Numbered from the stretch's first letter, positions 8,703-16,548 are shown. The stretch is DNA of 54,098 nt from Bryobacterales bacterium (GCA_003167495.1 PMSX01000272.1:1-54098); one strand, 5' to 3'. The notes: generated by a model from the letters alone, not told the origin. Numbers and translations are program-made.

Positions 8703-9794
8703 CTATTCTTGCGGAACCATTTGATAACTCACAAACACCAACCTCTTCCCATCTGGTGACCAGGGCGAATGTCCGAGCGTCCCGTCGCCTCCCAGGAGTT
8801 TTGCCAGAACCTTGGTCTGTCCGTCGCTTACTGTTTTCATAGAGAGTGTCACATCGCGCGGCTTTTTCCCCTCGTCCGACAAGAGCGCAACACGCTGTCC
8901 ATCTGGCGAAGCTATGTCGCCCTTTATTGGCTTTTGGTAGTGCGCACTTGGCGCCGGCTCAGCCTTACCGCCCGTCGCCGGGATCTGCTCCATTTGCTTA
9001 CCCTTCTTAAACACCAGCCCTGTTCCATCCGCCGTCCAACTCGGCTCTTCAATGCGCTCGTTGAAGACGGCCACCACCCGCCTGTCTGTCGAGGAAACCG
9101 AAATCGTCTCAAGCGTGCTGTAAACCTTCAGCTTCCCTTTAGCGGGCGCGCCAATACTCACATTCGAAAACACCGCCGTTTCCACCACATCTTTATCGTG
9201 CGCGCAAACACCCAACCCTATATAGAACGGTTCCTTCAGTTCTAGCCGCATCGACCCGCCGCCCAGATGCAATTCTTCACCAGGCCGTGCCACATACATA
9301 TAGAAGTCCGATCCGCGTTTCTCCAGCCGCAGCCGCGTTGCTCCCTCGCCGTCAATGCCGACCTCGTGCGTTGGCCCGCCTTTTTGCTCGCGCGATTGCA
9401 GCGACGTCAGACCAACCACGTGCAAAGCTGCATCCACATACGGCGAATCCGCATCCAACGACTGCCGCACCATCAGGACAGCTTTCTTATGCGGGTTACC
9501 CGTCTTTGTGGGAAACGCCAAATCGGCGGTAATCGATACGTCACCCGAGAATTTCTTCCAGACGAAATGGAACGAGTCCGCCGTGGCCCACATGTTTTCG
9601 CCGCTCCCGCTGATGGTGTAGCTGCCATTCGCAGCATCAAAGGAAGCGGAACCGGGATGCAGAACTGTTCCTAAATCTCCATGATCCTCAAACTGGCCAA
9701 GCGCGCCAGCCGCTGATTGGCATTCCCCACTTCCAGCGCTGAGCAAGAATGCGAAAACCAAGCAAGATCTGCACAAAAAAGCCGAACAAGTCAT
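8703..9794 (-). CDS. Exported DUF1349-like / TolB-type beta-propeller protein
   Basis: The 363-aa product starts at ATG 9794 and has a Cys-rich signal peptide (residues 1 to about 25, ending SGECQS). Residues 30-205 resemble a DUF1349-type concanavalin fold: GENMWATADSFHFVWKK, then a long beta-rich part with VLMVRQSLDADSPYVDAALH. Residues 225-360 contain PD40/TolB-like repeats (EPSWTADGTGLVFKK, DIASPDGQRVALLS, SPWSPDGKRLVFVS). Three repeats are fewer than in a full propeller, so the domain is short or completes by oligomerising. It is probably periplasmic and carbohydrate-binding. The start codon lies in the loop of a terminator-like hairpin, so the real start could be an in-frame TTG a few codons later. 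It is the first gene of the run leading to proC and the caspase gene. Confidence 0.7.
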   Translation of the reverse strand: MTCSAFLCRSCLVFAFLLSAGSGECQSAAGALGQFEDHGDLGTVLHPGSASFDAANGSYTISGSGENMWATADSFHFVWKKFSGDVSITADLAFPTKTGNPHKKAVLMVRQSLDADSPYVDAALHVVGLTSLQSREQKGGPTHEVGIDGEGATRLRLEKRGSDFYMYVARPGEELHLGGGSMRLELKEPFYIGLGVCAHDKDVVETAVFSNVSIGAPAKGKLKVYSTLETISVSSTDRRVVAVFNERIEEPSWTADGTGLVFKKGKQMEQIPATGGKAEPAPSAHYQKPIKGDIASPDGQRVALLSDEGKKPRDVTLSMKTVSDGQTKVLAKLLGGDGTLGHSPWSPDGKRLVFVSYQMVPQE

Positions 9795-9803
9795 CGTTCG
9801 GCT
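9774..9803 (-). terminator. Terminator-like hairpin spanning the start codon of the DUF1349-like gene
   Basis: On the minus strand AGCCGAAC (9803-9796) pairs perfectly with GTTCGGCT (9787-9780) across an 8-nt loop, and the stem runs directly into a T tract (9780-9775). This is the form of an intrinsic terminator. No minus-strand gene lies upstream. The loop holds ATG 9792-9794. It may act as a 5' attenuator or mean that translation starts further in. Confidence 0.45.
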
Positions 9804-9900
9804 ATCATGTCATATTTCTTCTAAACGCCTGTCCAGGCCGGGAATATTCACAAACCCTAATCTTTACTCTTGTTTAGTCCGATACATGAACAGTTAGAGG

Positions 9901-10872
9901 ATGGATCAACAAGTACAAGTCGACCCGGCCTGCCAGCAAGAACTGAAGGAACACGTTGCCTCTACGCTGCCGGTTCTTGGCGTGATGGGAGCTCAGCTCA
10001 GGGAAACGGCCAGCCAGATTGAGTCTGCAGTGGTTGAAGTATGTGGAAAGTTCCAAAGCATGGCTGATCGCGCTCGCTCTGGCGTTACTTGCGCAGCTGA
10101 ACTTCTCGCGGGTGGCCTCGATTCCAATTCTTCTTCGGTGGAATCGCTTATCGCCGAAGCCTCTCGAACCATCGAAACTCTTCTGCGTCATACCCAAGAC
10201 TCGGCGGCAGTTTCGGCCAGCGCCATAGACCGTATCGAAAGAGTACAGGAATCCACCAATCAAATTGCCAAATCTTTGAGTCAGTTAGACGATATTACGA
10301 TCGGGAACCGGCTGTTAGCCGTCAACGCCCGTATCCAGGCGGTATGCGCCGGCGATAAAGCGGCCGGCTTCGGCGGCGTAGCCAACGAAATCGCTGCGCA
10401 AGCGAAGCGCTCTGCCGAAATCGTGGAAGTGATTCGTTCTGTTTCGAGCGAACTCCATCATGTTGCGGATTCCGCTCTCGCAGATCTGAAGGCCATGGTC
10501 GGCGAAGATCAAAAGGCTTACCGGAAAAGTAAACTGGAGGTGGATCGCGTGCTCGAAGACTTTCGTTGCATGCATAATTCCACCCGCGAATACGTCGGCA
10601 AGATGCAAGAGGAAGGCCTTGGTGTCGCCAAAGAGATCGCGGGTGCTGTCGTTGCTCTGCAGTTTCAGGACCGCGTCAATCAGCGTATCGGCCATGTGGT
10701 GGCTGAACTGGATCGAATCAAATCGGGCTTAGGTGTTCATTGTGCCGATGTGCAGTTCGATGCCCAGTCGAGCTTGCAGCATTTATCGAACTCTTACACA
10801 ATGCGCGACGAAAGGAACGTAGTCGGCGGAGCCCAACCTGAGGCTCCTTGCGACGATGTCGAGTTCTTCTAG
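9901..10872 (+). CDS. Soluble methyl-accepting chemotaxis-type signalling protein
   Basis: The 323-aa protein has no membrane segments or signal. It is almost wholly helical. At about residues 140-180, NRLLAVNARIQAVCAGDKAA and GFGGVANEIAAQAKRSAEI are a divergent version of the receptor hairpin tip that binds CheA/CheW (usual form NLLALNAAIEAARAGE...GFAVVA). Residues 250-270 (ALQFQDRVNQRIGHVVAEL) match the helix common to cytosolic receptors and chemotaxis phosphatases. The tail ends in CDDVEFF without a recognisable CheR-binding pentapeptide. The AGAGG just before ATG 9901 is closer than a normal ribosome site, but the in-frame stop at 9895 rules out an earlier start. No che genes are nearby. 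It probably reports a cytosolic signal to a distant array. Confidence 0.75.
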   Translation: MDQQVQVDPACQQELKEHVASTLPVLGVMGAQLRETASQIESAVVEVCGKFQSMADRARSGVTCAAELLAGGLDSNSSSVESLIAEASRTIETLLRHTQDSAAVSASAIDRIERVQESTNQIAKSLSQLDDITIGNRLLAVNARIQAVCAGDKAAGFGGVANEIAAQAKRSAEIVEVIRSVSSELHHVADSALADLKAMVGEDQKAYRKSKLEVDRVLEDFRCMHNSTREYVGKMQEEGLGVAKEIAGAVVALQFQDRVNQRIGHVVAELDRIKSGLGVHCADVQFDAQSSLQHLSNSYTMRDERNVVGGAQPEAPCDDVEFF

Positions 10873-10931
10873 CATTTTGCGCGGCCAGCCGTAAACATCG
10901 CGAAGTAAACGGCGTACATTGGAACTAGCCA

Positions 10932-12476
10932 ATGCTTTACGAAATCGATTCGCCGCCCACCCCTGACAATTCCGTCATCCTTCTCCACTCTGCCGATTCT
11001 GTCGCTATTGCGCGAGTTCCCATTCCCGCTGGCCAAACTCTTAACATCAACGGCCAAACGGTCACCTCGCGCGCGCCTATACCGGCCGGCCACAAAATCG
11101 CCATACGCCCTATGCCTAAAGCTGATCCCGTCTACCGCTACGGCAATGTCATCGGTTTCGCCACTACCTCCATCGCCGCCGGTGACCACATTCACGTTCA
11201 CAACCTCGGCTATCAGGAACTCAACGTCAACGAAATCCAACCCGAATCGGTCTCGCCCCGCTCCACCCACACTTCCACTGCCACCTTTCTCGGCTACCCA
11301 CGCCCCGACGGCCGCGCCGGCACTCGCAACTACATCGCCGTCGTCGCCGCCAGTAATTGCGCCGCCCATACGTCCGAGCTGATCGCTCAAAGCTTTGCCG
11401 GCGAAACACTCCCGCCTAATGTCGACGGCATCGTCGCCTTTCCTCACGGCGAGGGTTGCGGCCAAGCCATGGGCCCCGATACCGAGCAACTGCAGCGCAC
11501 CCTCGAAGGCGTTCTCGATCATCCCAACATCTCCGCCGCCCTCATCCTCGGTCTCGGCTGCGAAGTCAACCAGATTGACCATTACCTCGGCCGCAGTTCC
11601 AATGGCGCGAAAGGCGCGCCAGCCGGTCTCCAAGGCCTGACTCTGCAGCAATCCGGCGGCACACTCGGCGCCCTCGAGGCCGCCCGCAAAAGTATCCGCC
11701 AGTCCATCGACCGCGCGGCCTCCGAAAAACGCGTCGAGCTCCCGCTCTCAAAAATTGTGCTCGGTCTCAACTGCGGCGGTTCTGATTCGTTCTCAGGTAT
11801 CACCGCCAATCCCGCTCTCGGCTACTGCTGCGATCTACTGGTTGCCCAGGGCGCCACCGCCGTCCTCGCGGAAACGACAGAAATTTTCGGCGCCGAACAC
11901 CTCCTCCTCCGCCGCGTCCGCAGTCCGCAAGTCGCCGAAAAACTCCTCGCCTGCATCGAACAATATAAGCGTTACTTGCGCCAATTCGGCGGCAGCTTTA
12001 ACGACAATCCATCGCCCGGCAACAAAGAAGGCGGCCTCACCAACATTCTGGAGAAATCCCTCGGCGCCGTCGCCAAAGCCGGCACCACTCCGCTCGAAGA
12101 CGTCTATTTTTACTCCGAGCGCGTCACCACTCCCGGCTTCGTCTTCATGGACACGCCAGGCTATGACCCCGTGTCGCTCACCGGCCTCGCCGCCGGCGGC
12201 TGTAATCTCATCGCCTTCACCACCGGCCGCGGCAGCGCCATCGGTTTCCCCAGCATCCCCGTCCTCAAAATCGCCAGCAACACCAACACCTTCAAACGCA
12301 TGAGCGGCAACATGGACATCAACGCCGGCCGCATCGCCGATGGAGCCGCCACCATCGAACAAATCGGCCAGGAAATCTTCGACGCCCTCATTCGCATCGC
12401 CTCCGGCGAACGTACCCTCGCCGAAAAACTCGGCCACCACGAATTCGCCCCCTGGCGCATCGGCCCCGTCTTGTAA
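10932..12476 (+). CDS. Altronate/galactarate dehydratase family (UxaA/GarD)
   Basis: This 514-aa cytosolic enzyme has both family domains. An N-terminal SAF-like domain (about 1-95, ending GDHIHVHNLGYQEL) is followed by the large catalytic domain opening with FLGYPRPDGRAGTRNYIAVV. It includes FPHGEGCGQAMGPD near residue 180, ILGLGCEVNQ near 207 and LGLNCGGSDSFSGITANPALG near 280. Members dehydrate D-altronate or D-galactarate to 2-keto-3-deoxy acids, with Fe(II). Length fits (usual 490-525). The sequence does not let me decide between UxaA and GarD, so no symbol is given. No other hexuronate genes are adjacent, so it stands as an isolated catabolic gene. Confidence 0.9.
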   Translation: MLYEIDSPPTPDNSVILLHSADSVAIARVPIPAGQTLNINGQTVTSRAPIPAGHKIAIRPMPKADPVYRYGNVIGFATTSIAAGDHIHVHNLGYQELNVNEIQPESVSPRSTHTSTATFLGYPRPDGRAGTRNYIAVVAASNCAAHTSELIAQSFAGETLPPNVDGIVAFPHGEGCGQAMGPDTEQLQRTLEGVLDHPNISAALILGLGCEVNQIDHYLGRSSNGAKGAPAGLQGLTLQQSGGTLGALEAARKSIRQSIDRAASEKRVELPLSKIVLGLNCGGSDSFSGITANPALGYCCDLLVAQGATAVLAETTEIFGAEHLLLRRVRSPQVAEKLLACIEQYKRYLRQFGGSFNDNPSPGNKEGGLTNILEKSLGAVAKAGTTPLEDVYFYSERVTTPGFVFMDTPGYDPVSLTGLAAGGCNLIAFTTGRGSAIGFPSIPVLKIASNTNTFKRMSGNMDINAGRIADGAATIEQIGQEIFDALIRIASGERTLAEKLGHHEFAPWRIGPVL

Positions 12477-12510
12477 GTCCATTTTCGCCGCCGATGAACA
12501 TTCCAAAACC

Positions 12511-12529
12511 GAGACAGGAGCATAAGCGA
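12511..12529 (+). repeat. Copy 1 of a short dispersed motif GAGRCAGGAGCRTRAGCGA
   Basis: The 19-nt segment gagacaggagcataagcga lies between the convergent UxaA-type and OmpH genes. It matches the segment at 15750-15768 in 16 of 19 positions, all differences being A/G. It is intergenic in both places. Confidence 0.4.
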
Positions 12530-12530
12530 A

Positions 12531-13082
12531 TTAATTCGGCCGCGGCGTGGTCGACGACCCCTTCGCCGCCGTCTCATCGTACAGTGTGATCACACTCTGC
12601 GTAATGTCAAAACTCTGCGCCGCATACAACACGTCTGTGTTCGGATTGCTCACGTCCACCACCAACGTGTAGCCATTGTCTTTCGCATACTTCTCAATCA
12701 TCGCCGTCATTCGTTGCCCCAGGCTCTGCACTATCTTTTCCTGCTCGTTTCTCACCTCTTCTTCCGCATCCTGGACATCGCGTTCCAGCCGCTTCTTTTT
12801 CTCCTCAATCTCGCGCGCCGCTTGGTTCCGCCTGTCCTCCGCCATGACCGCGCCGCCTTTGCTGTACTGCTCCTGCAGTTGGCTAATCTCGGCTTGCCTT
12901 GTCGCAAACTCTTTCTGCTTCGGCGCAACTTTCTTATCTAACTCCTGTGCCGCCTTCTGCCCGTCTTTGGTCCCGGCAATCGCTCCCTGAAGGCTGACGA
13001 TCGCCACTTTCGTCGCCGGCTGCTGTCCGTTTACACTCAGAGCAAAGGCCGCCAACAGGCCAATCACACATACCCTCTTCAT
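12531..13082 (-). CDS. OmpH/Skp-family periplasmic chaperone
   Basis: The start is ATG 13082, preceded by GGAGGTGG, rather than the longer GTG-started frame. The 183-aa product opens with a signal peptide (MKRVCVIGLLAAFALSVNGQ), followed by TKVAIVSLQGAIAGTKDGQKA, the standard beginning of the Skp body. A long charged coiled coil covers residues 45-125 (QLQEQYSKGG, EEKKKRLERDVQDAEEE). The C-terminus returns to the body with GYTLVVDVSNPNTDVLYAAQSFDIT, then a Pro/Ser tail. Skp trimers hold unfolded outer membrane proteins in the periplasm. The gene is not in the usual bamA-lpxD setting and is one of possibly several paralogues. Confidence 0.85.
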   Translation of the reverse strand: MKRVCVIGLLAAFALSVNGQQPATKVAIVSLQGAIAGTKDGQKAAQELDKKVAPKQKEFATRQAEISQLQEQYSKGGAVMAEDRRNQAAREIEEKKKRLERDVQDAEEEVRNEQEKIVQSLGQRMTAMIEKYAKDNGYTLVVDVSNPNTDVLYAAQSFDITQSVITLYDETAAKGSSTTPRPN

Positions 13083-13214
13083 CCCACCTCCCACGACACT
13101 TTGGCCGACATAGAAAGACGGAGCGCCGCACAAATTCTTGCGATCTTTTTTTCCAAAAAATCAATAGCTCAATTCTGAAACCCGGCCGTCTCTCCGCCCG
13201 TCTGCACCCTCATC

Positions 13215-14045
13215 GTGCCAGCGATCTGTTCCATAGACCTCTCGCAACTCTATAAACTCTCCGAAGGGAGCAATATAGGACTCAGTCCAGCCCATTTTGC
13301 CGAAGCGCTATCCGCCATCAGCCTCCGCTTCTTACCTCCAAACGCTACCTCCCGCGAGCAGCACGACTTTTACAAAAATCTCCACCTCAAAGACCTCGCC
13401 TTGGCCCAAGCGTGCAGTCGCGGCGTCTCTCTCGCTTGGGAACACTTTCAAACCCGCTATCGGGAAAATCTATACACAGCTGCCTTAGTGCTTACCAAAA
13501 ACGATTCCATCGCGCGCGAGCTCGCCGATTCCCTATTTGGCGATCTCTTCGCAACCCAAGGTTCCAAGCTCTCTTCTTATTCCGGCCGCGGTTCGTTAGA
13601 AGGCTGGCTCAAGGCTGTCCTCGCGCATGCCTATGTCGACCGCTACCGCGCGCAGCGCCGCGTCGTCAGTCTCGACCAGCGTCTCGCAGCCATCGGCGCC
13701 ACCGTTCAGTATCGAGTCGAACCCACTCACACGGTGCAGCTTCATCGCGCCATCGAAGAAGCCTGTCTCACCCGCACTCCCGAGCAACGCTTCCTCTTGG
13801 CCGCCTACTTTTGTGATGAATGGACCCTTGCCGAAATCGCCAAAAGCCTAGGCGTGCACGAATCCACCGTCAGTCGCCGCATGGATCGCGTCCTCCGTGA
13901 ACTGCGCCGCACAATCACTGCGAATCTCCGCAAACAAGGTATAAGCCTGGGACAAATTGAAGACTCGTTGCAAGCCGCCGCTCACGATCTGCCTTTCGAA
14001 ATACGCGGTGTGCTGCTTCGAGGCATCAACCTCGCTCGGGAGTGA
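13215..14045 (+). CDS. RNA polymerase sigma-70 family factor (ECF-like)
   Basis: The frame starts at GTG 13215; no ATG is available near the N-terminus. The 276-aa protein has about 55 extra N-terminal residues before region 2 (residues 65-140: LALAQACSRGVSLAWEHFQTRY ... SYSGRGSLEGWLKAVLAHAYVDRYRAQRR). Region 4 at about 175-235 contains the helix-turn-helix WTLAEIAKSLGVHESTVSRR. A C-terminal extension of about 40 residues follows. The pattern is that of ECF or Myxococcus-type sigma factors. The next gene encodes a zinc-binding anti-sigma-like protein starting 2 nt after the stop, so the pair is almost certainly a regulator and its antagonist. Confidence 0.85.
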   Translation: MPAICSIDLSQLYKLSEGSNIGLSPAHFAEALSAISLRFLPPNATSREQHDFYKNLHLKDLALAQACSRGVSLAWEHFQTRYRENLYTAALVLTKNDSIARELADSLFGDLFATQGSKLSSYSGRGSLEGWLKAVLAHAYVDRYRAQRRVVSLDQRLAAIGATVQYRVEPTHTVQLHRAIEEACLTRTPEQRFLLAAYFCDEWTLAEIAKSLGVHESTVSRRMDRVLRELRRTITANLRKQGISLGQIEDSLQAAAHDLPFEIRGVLLRGINLARE

Positions 14046-14047
14046 AA

Positions 14048-14629
14048 ATGGCAACGCACCTGGATGCCGATACCCTCGCGGCCTTTGCTGGTCACTCACT
14101 GTCCGCCGGTGAAGAGTCAGGCGTCTTTGCCCATCTTGCTGAATGCGGCGCCTGCCGGGATTGTCTTGCTGTCAGCGCCGAACTGCCAAACTTCCATTTG
14201 CACGCGGCTAAGAAGCGCCAAAATCGTCCGCTGCGGTCCACCTTTTCGCCTTCTTTCAGAATCGCCGCTGGAATCGCCTTTGCCGTCGCCACCCTTGCCA
14301 CATCTGAAGTCTCCCTTAACGATCTGCCTGCCAGGCCCTCAATCGACCGGCAACCCATCATCAAGAATTTCGCGCGAAATGGCCAACCTTCTTGGCGCAA
14401 GCTCTCATTTCAGAAACTTGCCACCCATGACCTTCTGGCAGCCCGGAACTCGCAAAGATTCCTCAACGAAGTGAATCTGGCAACCGTCTCATTCCCCTTC
14501 GCCAGTTCAACTGCAGCCGCAAATGATGCACCCGCCGCCAACCAGATCGTGGTGAAAACAATTCTGGGCGAGCGGTGGATCACAGTAGAAGGACTCTGGG
14601 AAACCCCGCGCGATCGATCCCAACAATAA
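14048..14629 (+). CDS. Zinc-finger anti-sigma-like membrane protein
   Basis: ATG 14048 has GGGAG (14038-14042) at 5 nt; a GTG at 14042 overlapping the sigma stop is the alternative start. The 193-aa product has an N-terminal zinc anti-sigma fold with HLAECGACRDC at about residues 29-39. One hydrophobic segment follows near residues 76-95 (RIAAGIAFAVATLATSEV), then an exported or periplasmic half of about 95 residues with no recognised domain. The order sigma then anti-sigma, and the close spacing, argue that it holds the upstream sigma factor inactive until an envelope signal arrives. Confidence 0.8.
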   Translation: MATHLDADTLAAFAGHSLSAGEESGVFAHLAECGACRDCLAVSAELPNFHLHAAKKRQNRPLRSTFSPSFRIAAGIAFAVATLATSEVSLNDLPARPSIDRQPIIKNFARNGQPSWRKLSFQKLATHDLLAARNSQRFLNEVNLATVSFPFASSTAAANDAPAANQIVVKTILGERWITVEGLWETPRDRSQQ

Positions 14630-14905
14630 CTCCGCCGCCGGCCGAATCAACCAGGTTTTCTTGAGATTCTTGTCCGCGAATTATCCCGATCACAGCTCTA
14701 GAAAAAATTCTCTCACTTTTTTTCTCCTTTATATTCAGCGTGTTGCCGGAAATTTTACGCAAAAGAGCAAGAAACGCGGTTCGGAACGAGGGGGGGTGCA
14801 TGCTAACTTCAAATCGCTCCCGACGAAAATTCGGTGAGAGAAATTCGAACCTCAAAAACGGCCAGGACCGCAAATCCTGGCCGTTTCCTTTTAGGAGTTA
14901 CTCAA
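14630..14905 (+). promoter_or_regulatory. 276-nt leader region with strong hairpin before the unknown gene at 14906
   Basis: No ORF here looks protein-coding. Its end contains a perfect 12-bp stem, AAACGGCCAGGA (14856-14867) with TCCTGGCCGTTT (14875-14886), loop of 7, followed by CCTTTT. This is the shape of an intrinsic terminator, yet the ribosome site AGGAG (14893-14897) and ATG 14906 follow at once. It could be an attenuator, or the end of a small RNA of unknown start. An AT-rich stretch at 14690-14730 could hold a promoter, but no clear -35/-10 pair was found. Confidence 0.45.
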
Positions 14906-15664
14906 ATGGGCGAATTGATTGTCATGCCGCCGGCAGAACAGCCGGTGAATACCCCGCTCGCTGTCGCGGATGAAACCGATCGGGAGAGCAGCTTCGCATC
15001 CGACGTCGCAACAACCGATTTCTCCGTTTGGAAAATCGCGCCTCGCGAACGTACCGCCGGCTACTTCCCAGTCTATTCGGCCGTTTCCAAAGCCATGCAA
15101 ACTGCCATGCGCGGCTGGGTCCGCGAGTGGTTCGCCGGCAACATGGAAATCTTGCAGAAACCGTACGCAGCCTATGCCATGCTCGTTTACCAGTGCACGC
15201 ACCCGTTCGCTGGCCGGCCCACCAACATCTTCACTTACGAAATTCAGCAAACCGACGTGGTGCACAAAGCATTCCGCTCCGCCGCCAACAAACTGGGCCG
15301 CTACCTGAAGTCGCTTGACACCAAACGCCTCGCGTGGTTCACTCGAGAACATTACTTCGCCTACCGCAGCCAGGAAGTCGTCAACTACGTCTATAAGAAC
15401 CCTCGCGGAATCTACCGCATGCTGCACGTCGAAACCATGCTGATGGATGCCATTCTCCGGTTCAGCATCATCGACCTCCCCACCATCGGCATGGAAGAAT
15501 CGCTCATTCGCCTCCGCCGCACGTTCCGCGTTCAACTGCACCGCTTTTCAGAACAGTTCGACCTGAGCCCGCACACCGACGAACTACTGCGTATCGCCAC
15601 CGACACACTCGTTGCGAAGATGGCGGCCGAGGCTGCTCAACCCGCACCCCAACGAGTCGCCTAA
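14906..15664 (+). CDS. Uncharacterised protein, 252 aa
   Basis: ATG 14906 is chosen because AGGAG lies 8 nt upstream; the frame is open further back but runs through the hairpin. The protein has no signal peptide or membrane helix. After a disordered acidic N-terminus (residues 1-35) comes a mostly helical, Tyr/Arg/His-rich body with WKIAPRERTAGYFPVYSAVS, REWFAGNMEILQKPYAAYAML, HPFAGRPTNIFTYEI and YRMLHVETMLMDAILRF. I do not recognise a family. Codon use looks like the neighbours, and the good ribosome site supports a real gene. The hairpin leader suggests specific regulation. Confidence 0.7.
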   Translation: MGELIVMPPAEQPVNTPLAVADETDRESSFASDVATTDFSVWKIAPRERTAGYFPVYSAVSKAMQTAMRGWVREWFAGNMEILQKPYAAYAMLVYQCTHPFAGRPTNIFTYEIQQTDVVHKAFRSAANKLGRYLKSLDTKRLAWFTREHYFAYRSQEVVNYVYKNPRGIYRMLHVETMLMDAILRFSIIDLPTIGMEESLIRLRRTFRVQLHRFSEQFDLSPHTDELLRIATDTLVAKMAAEAAQPAPQRVA

Positions 15665-15749
15665 ACGTGAGCCAGTTGTCAGAGCCGCGACCGCCAGGGA
15701 GTTCCCATGGGCCTGCAGCCTATCCACGATGATGAAAATCGCCGAATCG

Positions 15750-15768
15750 GAGGCAGGAGCGTGAGCGA
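15750..15768 (+). repeat. Copy 2 of the short motif GAGRCAGGAGCRTRAGCGA
   Basis: The segment gaggcaggagcgtgagcga lies in the 248-nt gap between the unknown gene and heme oxygenase. It matches copy 1 at 12511-12529 in 16 of 19 positions. Apart from this and a weak promoter, I see nothing else in the gap. Confidence 0.4.
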
Positions 15769-15847
15769 CCTAGCTTGGTATTTTCGACGGAGTGCAACGC
15801 AAGTCGCACACCCATCCCCAAGTTTCCCCTAGCGTTCTCAACTCACC

Positions 15848-15877
15848 TTGAGTATCATGGGAGAAAGCTAGTCTAAA
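15848..15877 (+). promoter_or_regulatory. Possible promoter for heme oxygenase-ribokinase
   Basis: TTGAGT (15848-15853) and TCTAAA (15872-15877) with an 18-nt spacer lie 36 nt before ATG 15913. The match to the housekeeping consensus is moderate at -35 and weak at -10. Confidence 0.3.
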
Positions 15878-15912
15878 AAACCTGCTTTTGAAGCCTGTTA
15901 AGTCTGCCACCA

Positions 15913-16521
15913 ATGGCCAGTATTTCGGTCAAGATGGCTCACGATTCGTCACCGGCCCCGAGAACGTTGCTTCTGCGGCTTAGGGACGAAACCCGCGACG
16001 TACATGAGAGCCTGGAGCGAGACTTAGATCTCCTCCGTCCCGATCTTACTCTGGAACGGTACCAGAAGATCGTGGAGCGTTTCTACGGCTTTTACCGTCC
16101 ATGGGAAAATGCCGTTACGGCCCTACTGTCGGAGCACCTTCCTGACTTTGCGGTTGAGCCGCGCGTCAAGGTCCCGAAGTTGTTGAATGATCTTGCCTAT
16201 CTGGGCAAAAAGCCTGCGAAGCTGCCTGTTTGCCATAAATTGCCCGGTTGCCAGACTTGGCCTGAAGTACTAGGTGCCTTATACGTAACCGAAGGCGCTA
16301 CCCTCGGAGGCCAAATTATCTCGCGGCATTTGGAGCAGATGCTCGGCCTGTCTGCGCGCCGCGGTACCGCATTCTTTTCAAGTTATGGTCTGCAAGTGGG
16401 AGAGATGTGGCGTTTGTTTTGCCTCACGCTGCGGGCCAATACCCCGGTGGACAAGGAAGTTATCGTCATCAACGCGGCCAGGCAAACTTTTGTGTGCATG
16501 CATCAATGGCTATGCCGGTAG
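15913..16521 (+). CDS. Biliverdin-producing heme oxygenase
   Basis: This 202-aa cytosolic protein has the all-helical HO fold. The presumed proximal haem ligand is the His in LRDETRDVHESLERDLDLL (about residue 36). The distal-side and signature stretch is GALYVTEGATLGGQIISRHL at about residues 120-140. The enzyme opens haem to biliverdin, CO and iron. In many soil bacteria the gene accompanies a bacteriophytochrome, but none is present here, so iron recovery or a distant photoreceptor are both possible. ATG 15934 (MAHDSS) is an alternative start. Ribokinase follows after 21 nt and is probably cotranscribed. Confidence 0.85.
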   Translation: MASISVKMAHDSSPAPRTLLLRLRDETRDVHESLERDLDLLRPDLTLERYQKIVERFYGFYRPWENAVTALLSEHLPDFAVEPRVKVPKLLNDLAYLGKKPAKLPVCHKLPGCQTWPEVLGALYVTEGATLGGQIISRHLEQMLGLSARRGTAFFSSYGLQVGEMWRLFCLTLRANTPVDKEVIVINAARQTFVCMHQWLCR

Positions 16522-16526
16522 CCAAG

Positions 16527-16548
16527 AGCTATTCTTACGAGAATGGCT
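16527..16548 (+). promoter_or_regulatory. Hairpin enclosing the ribokinase start codon
   Basis: AGCTATTCT (16527-16535) pairs with AGAATGGCT (16540-16548) over a TACG loop: nine pairs, one of them G-U. The ribokinase ATG (16543-16545) lies in the 3' arm. The heme oxygenase stop is 5 nt upstream of the stem, so terminating ribosomes could melt it and couple translation of the two genes. Confidence 0.35.

Noticed and set aside
11835..12506. Minus-strand ORF of 223 codons, Glu/Gly/Asp-rich
   Set aside because: Antisense shadow of the altronate/galactarate dehydratase gene.
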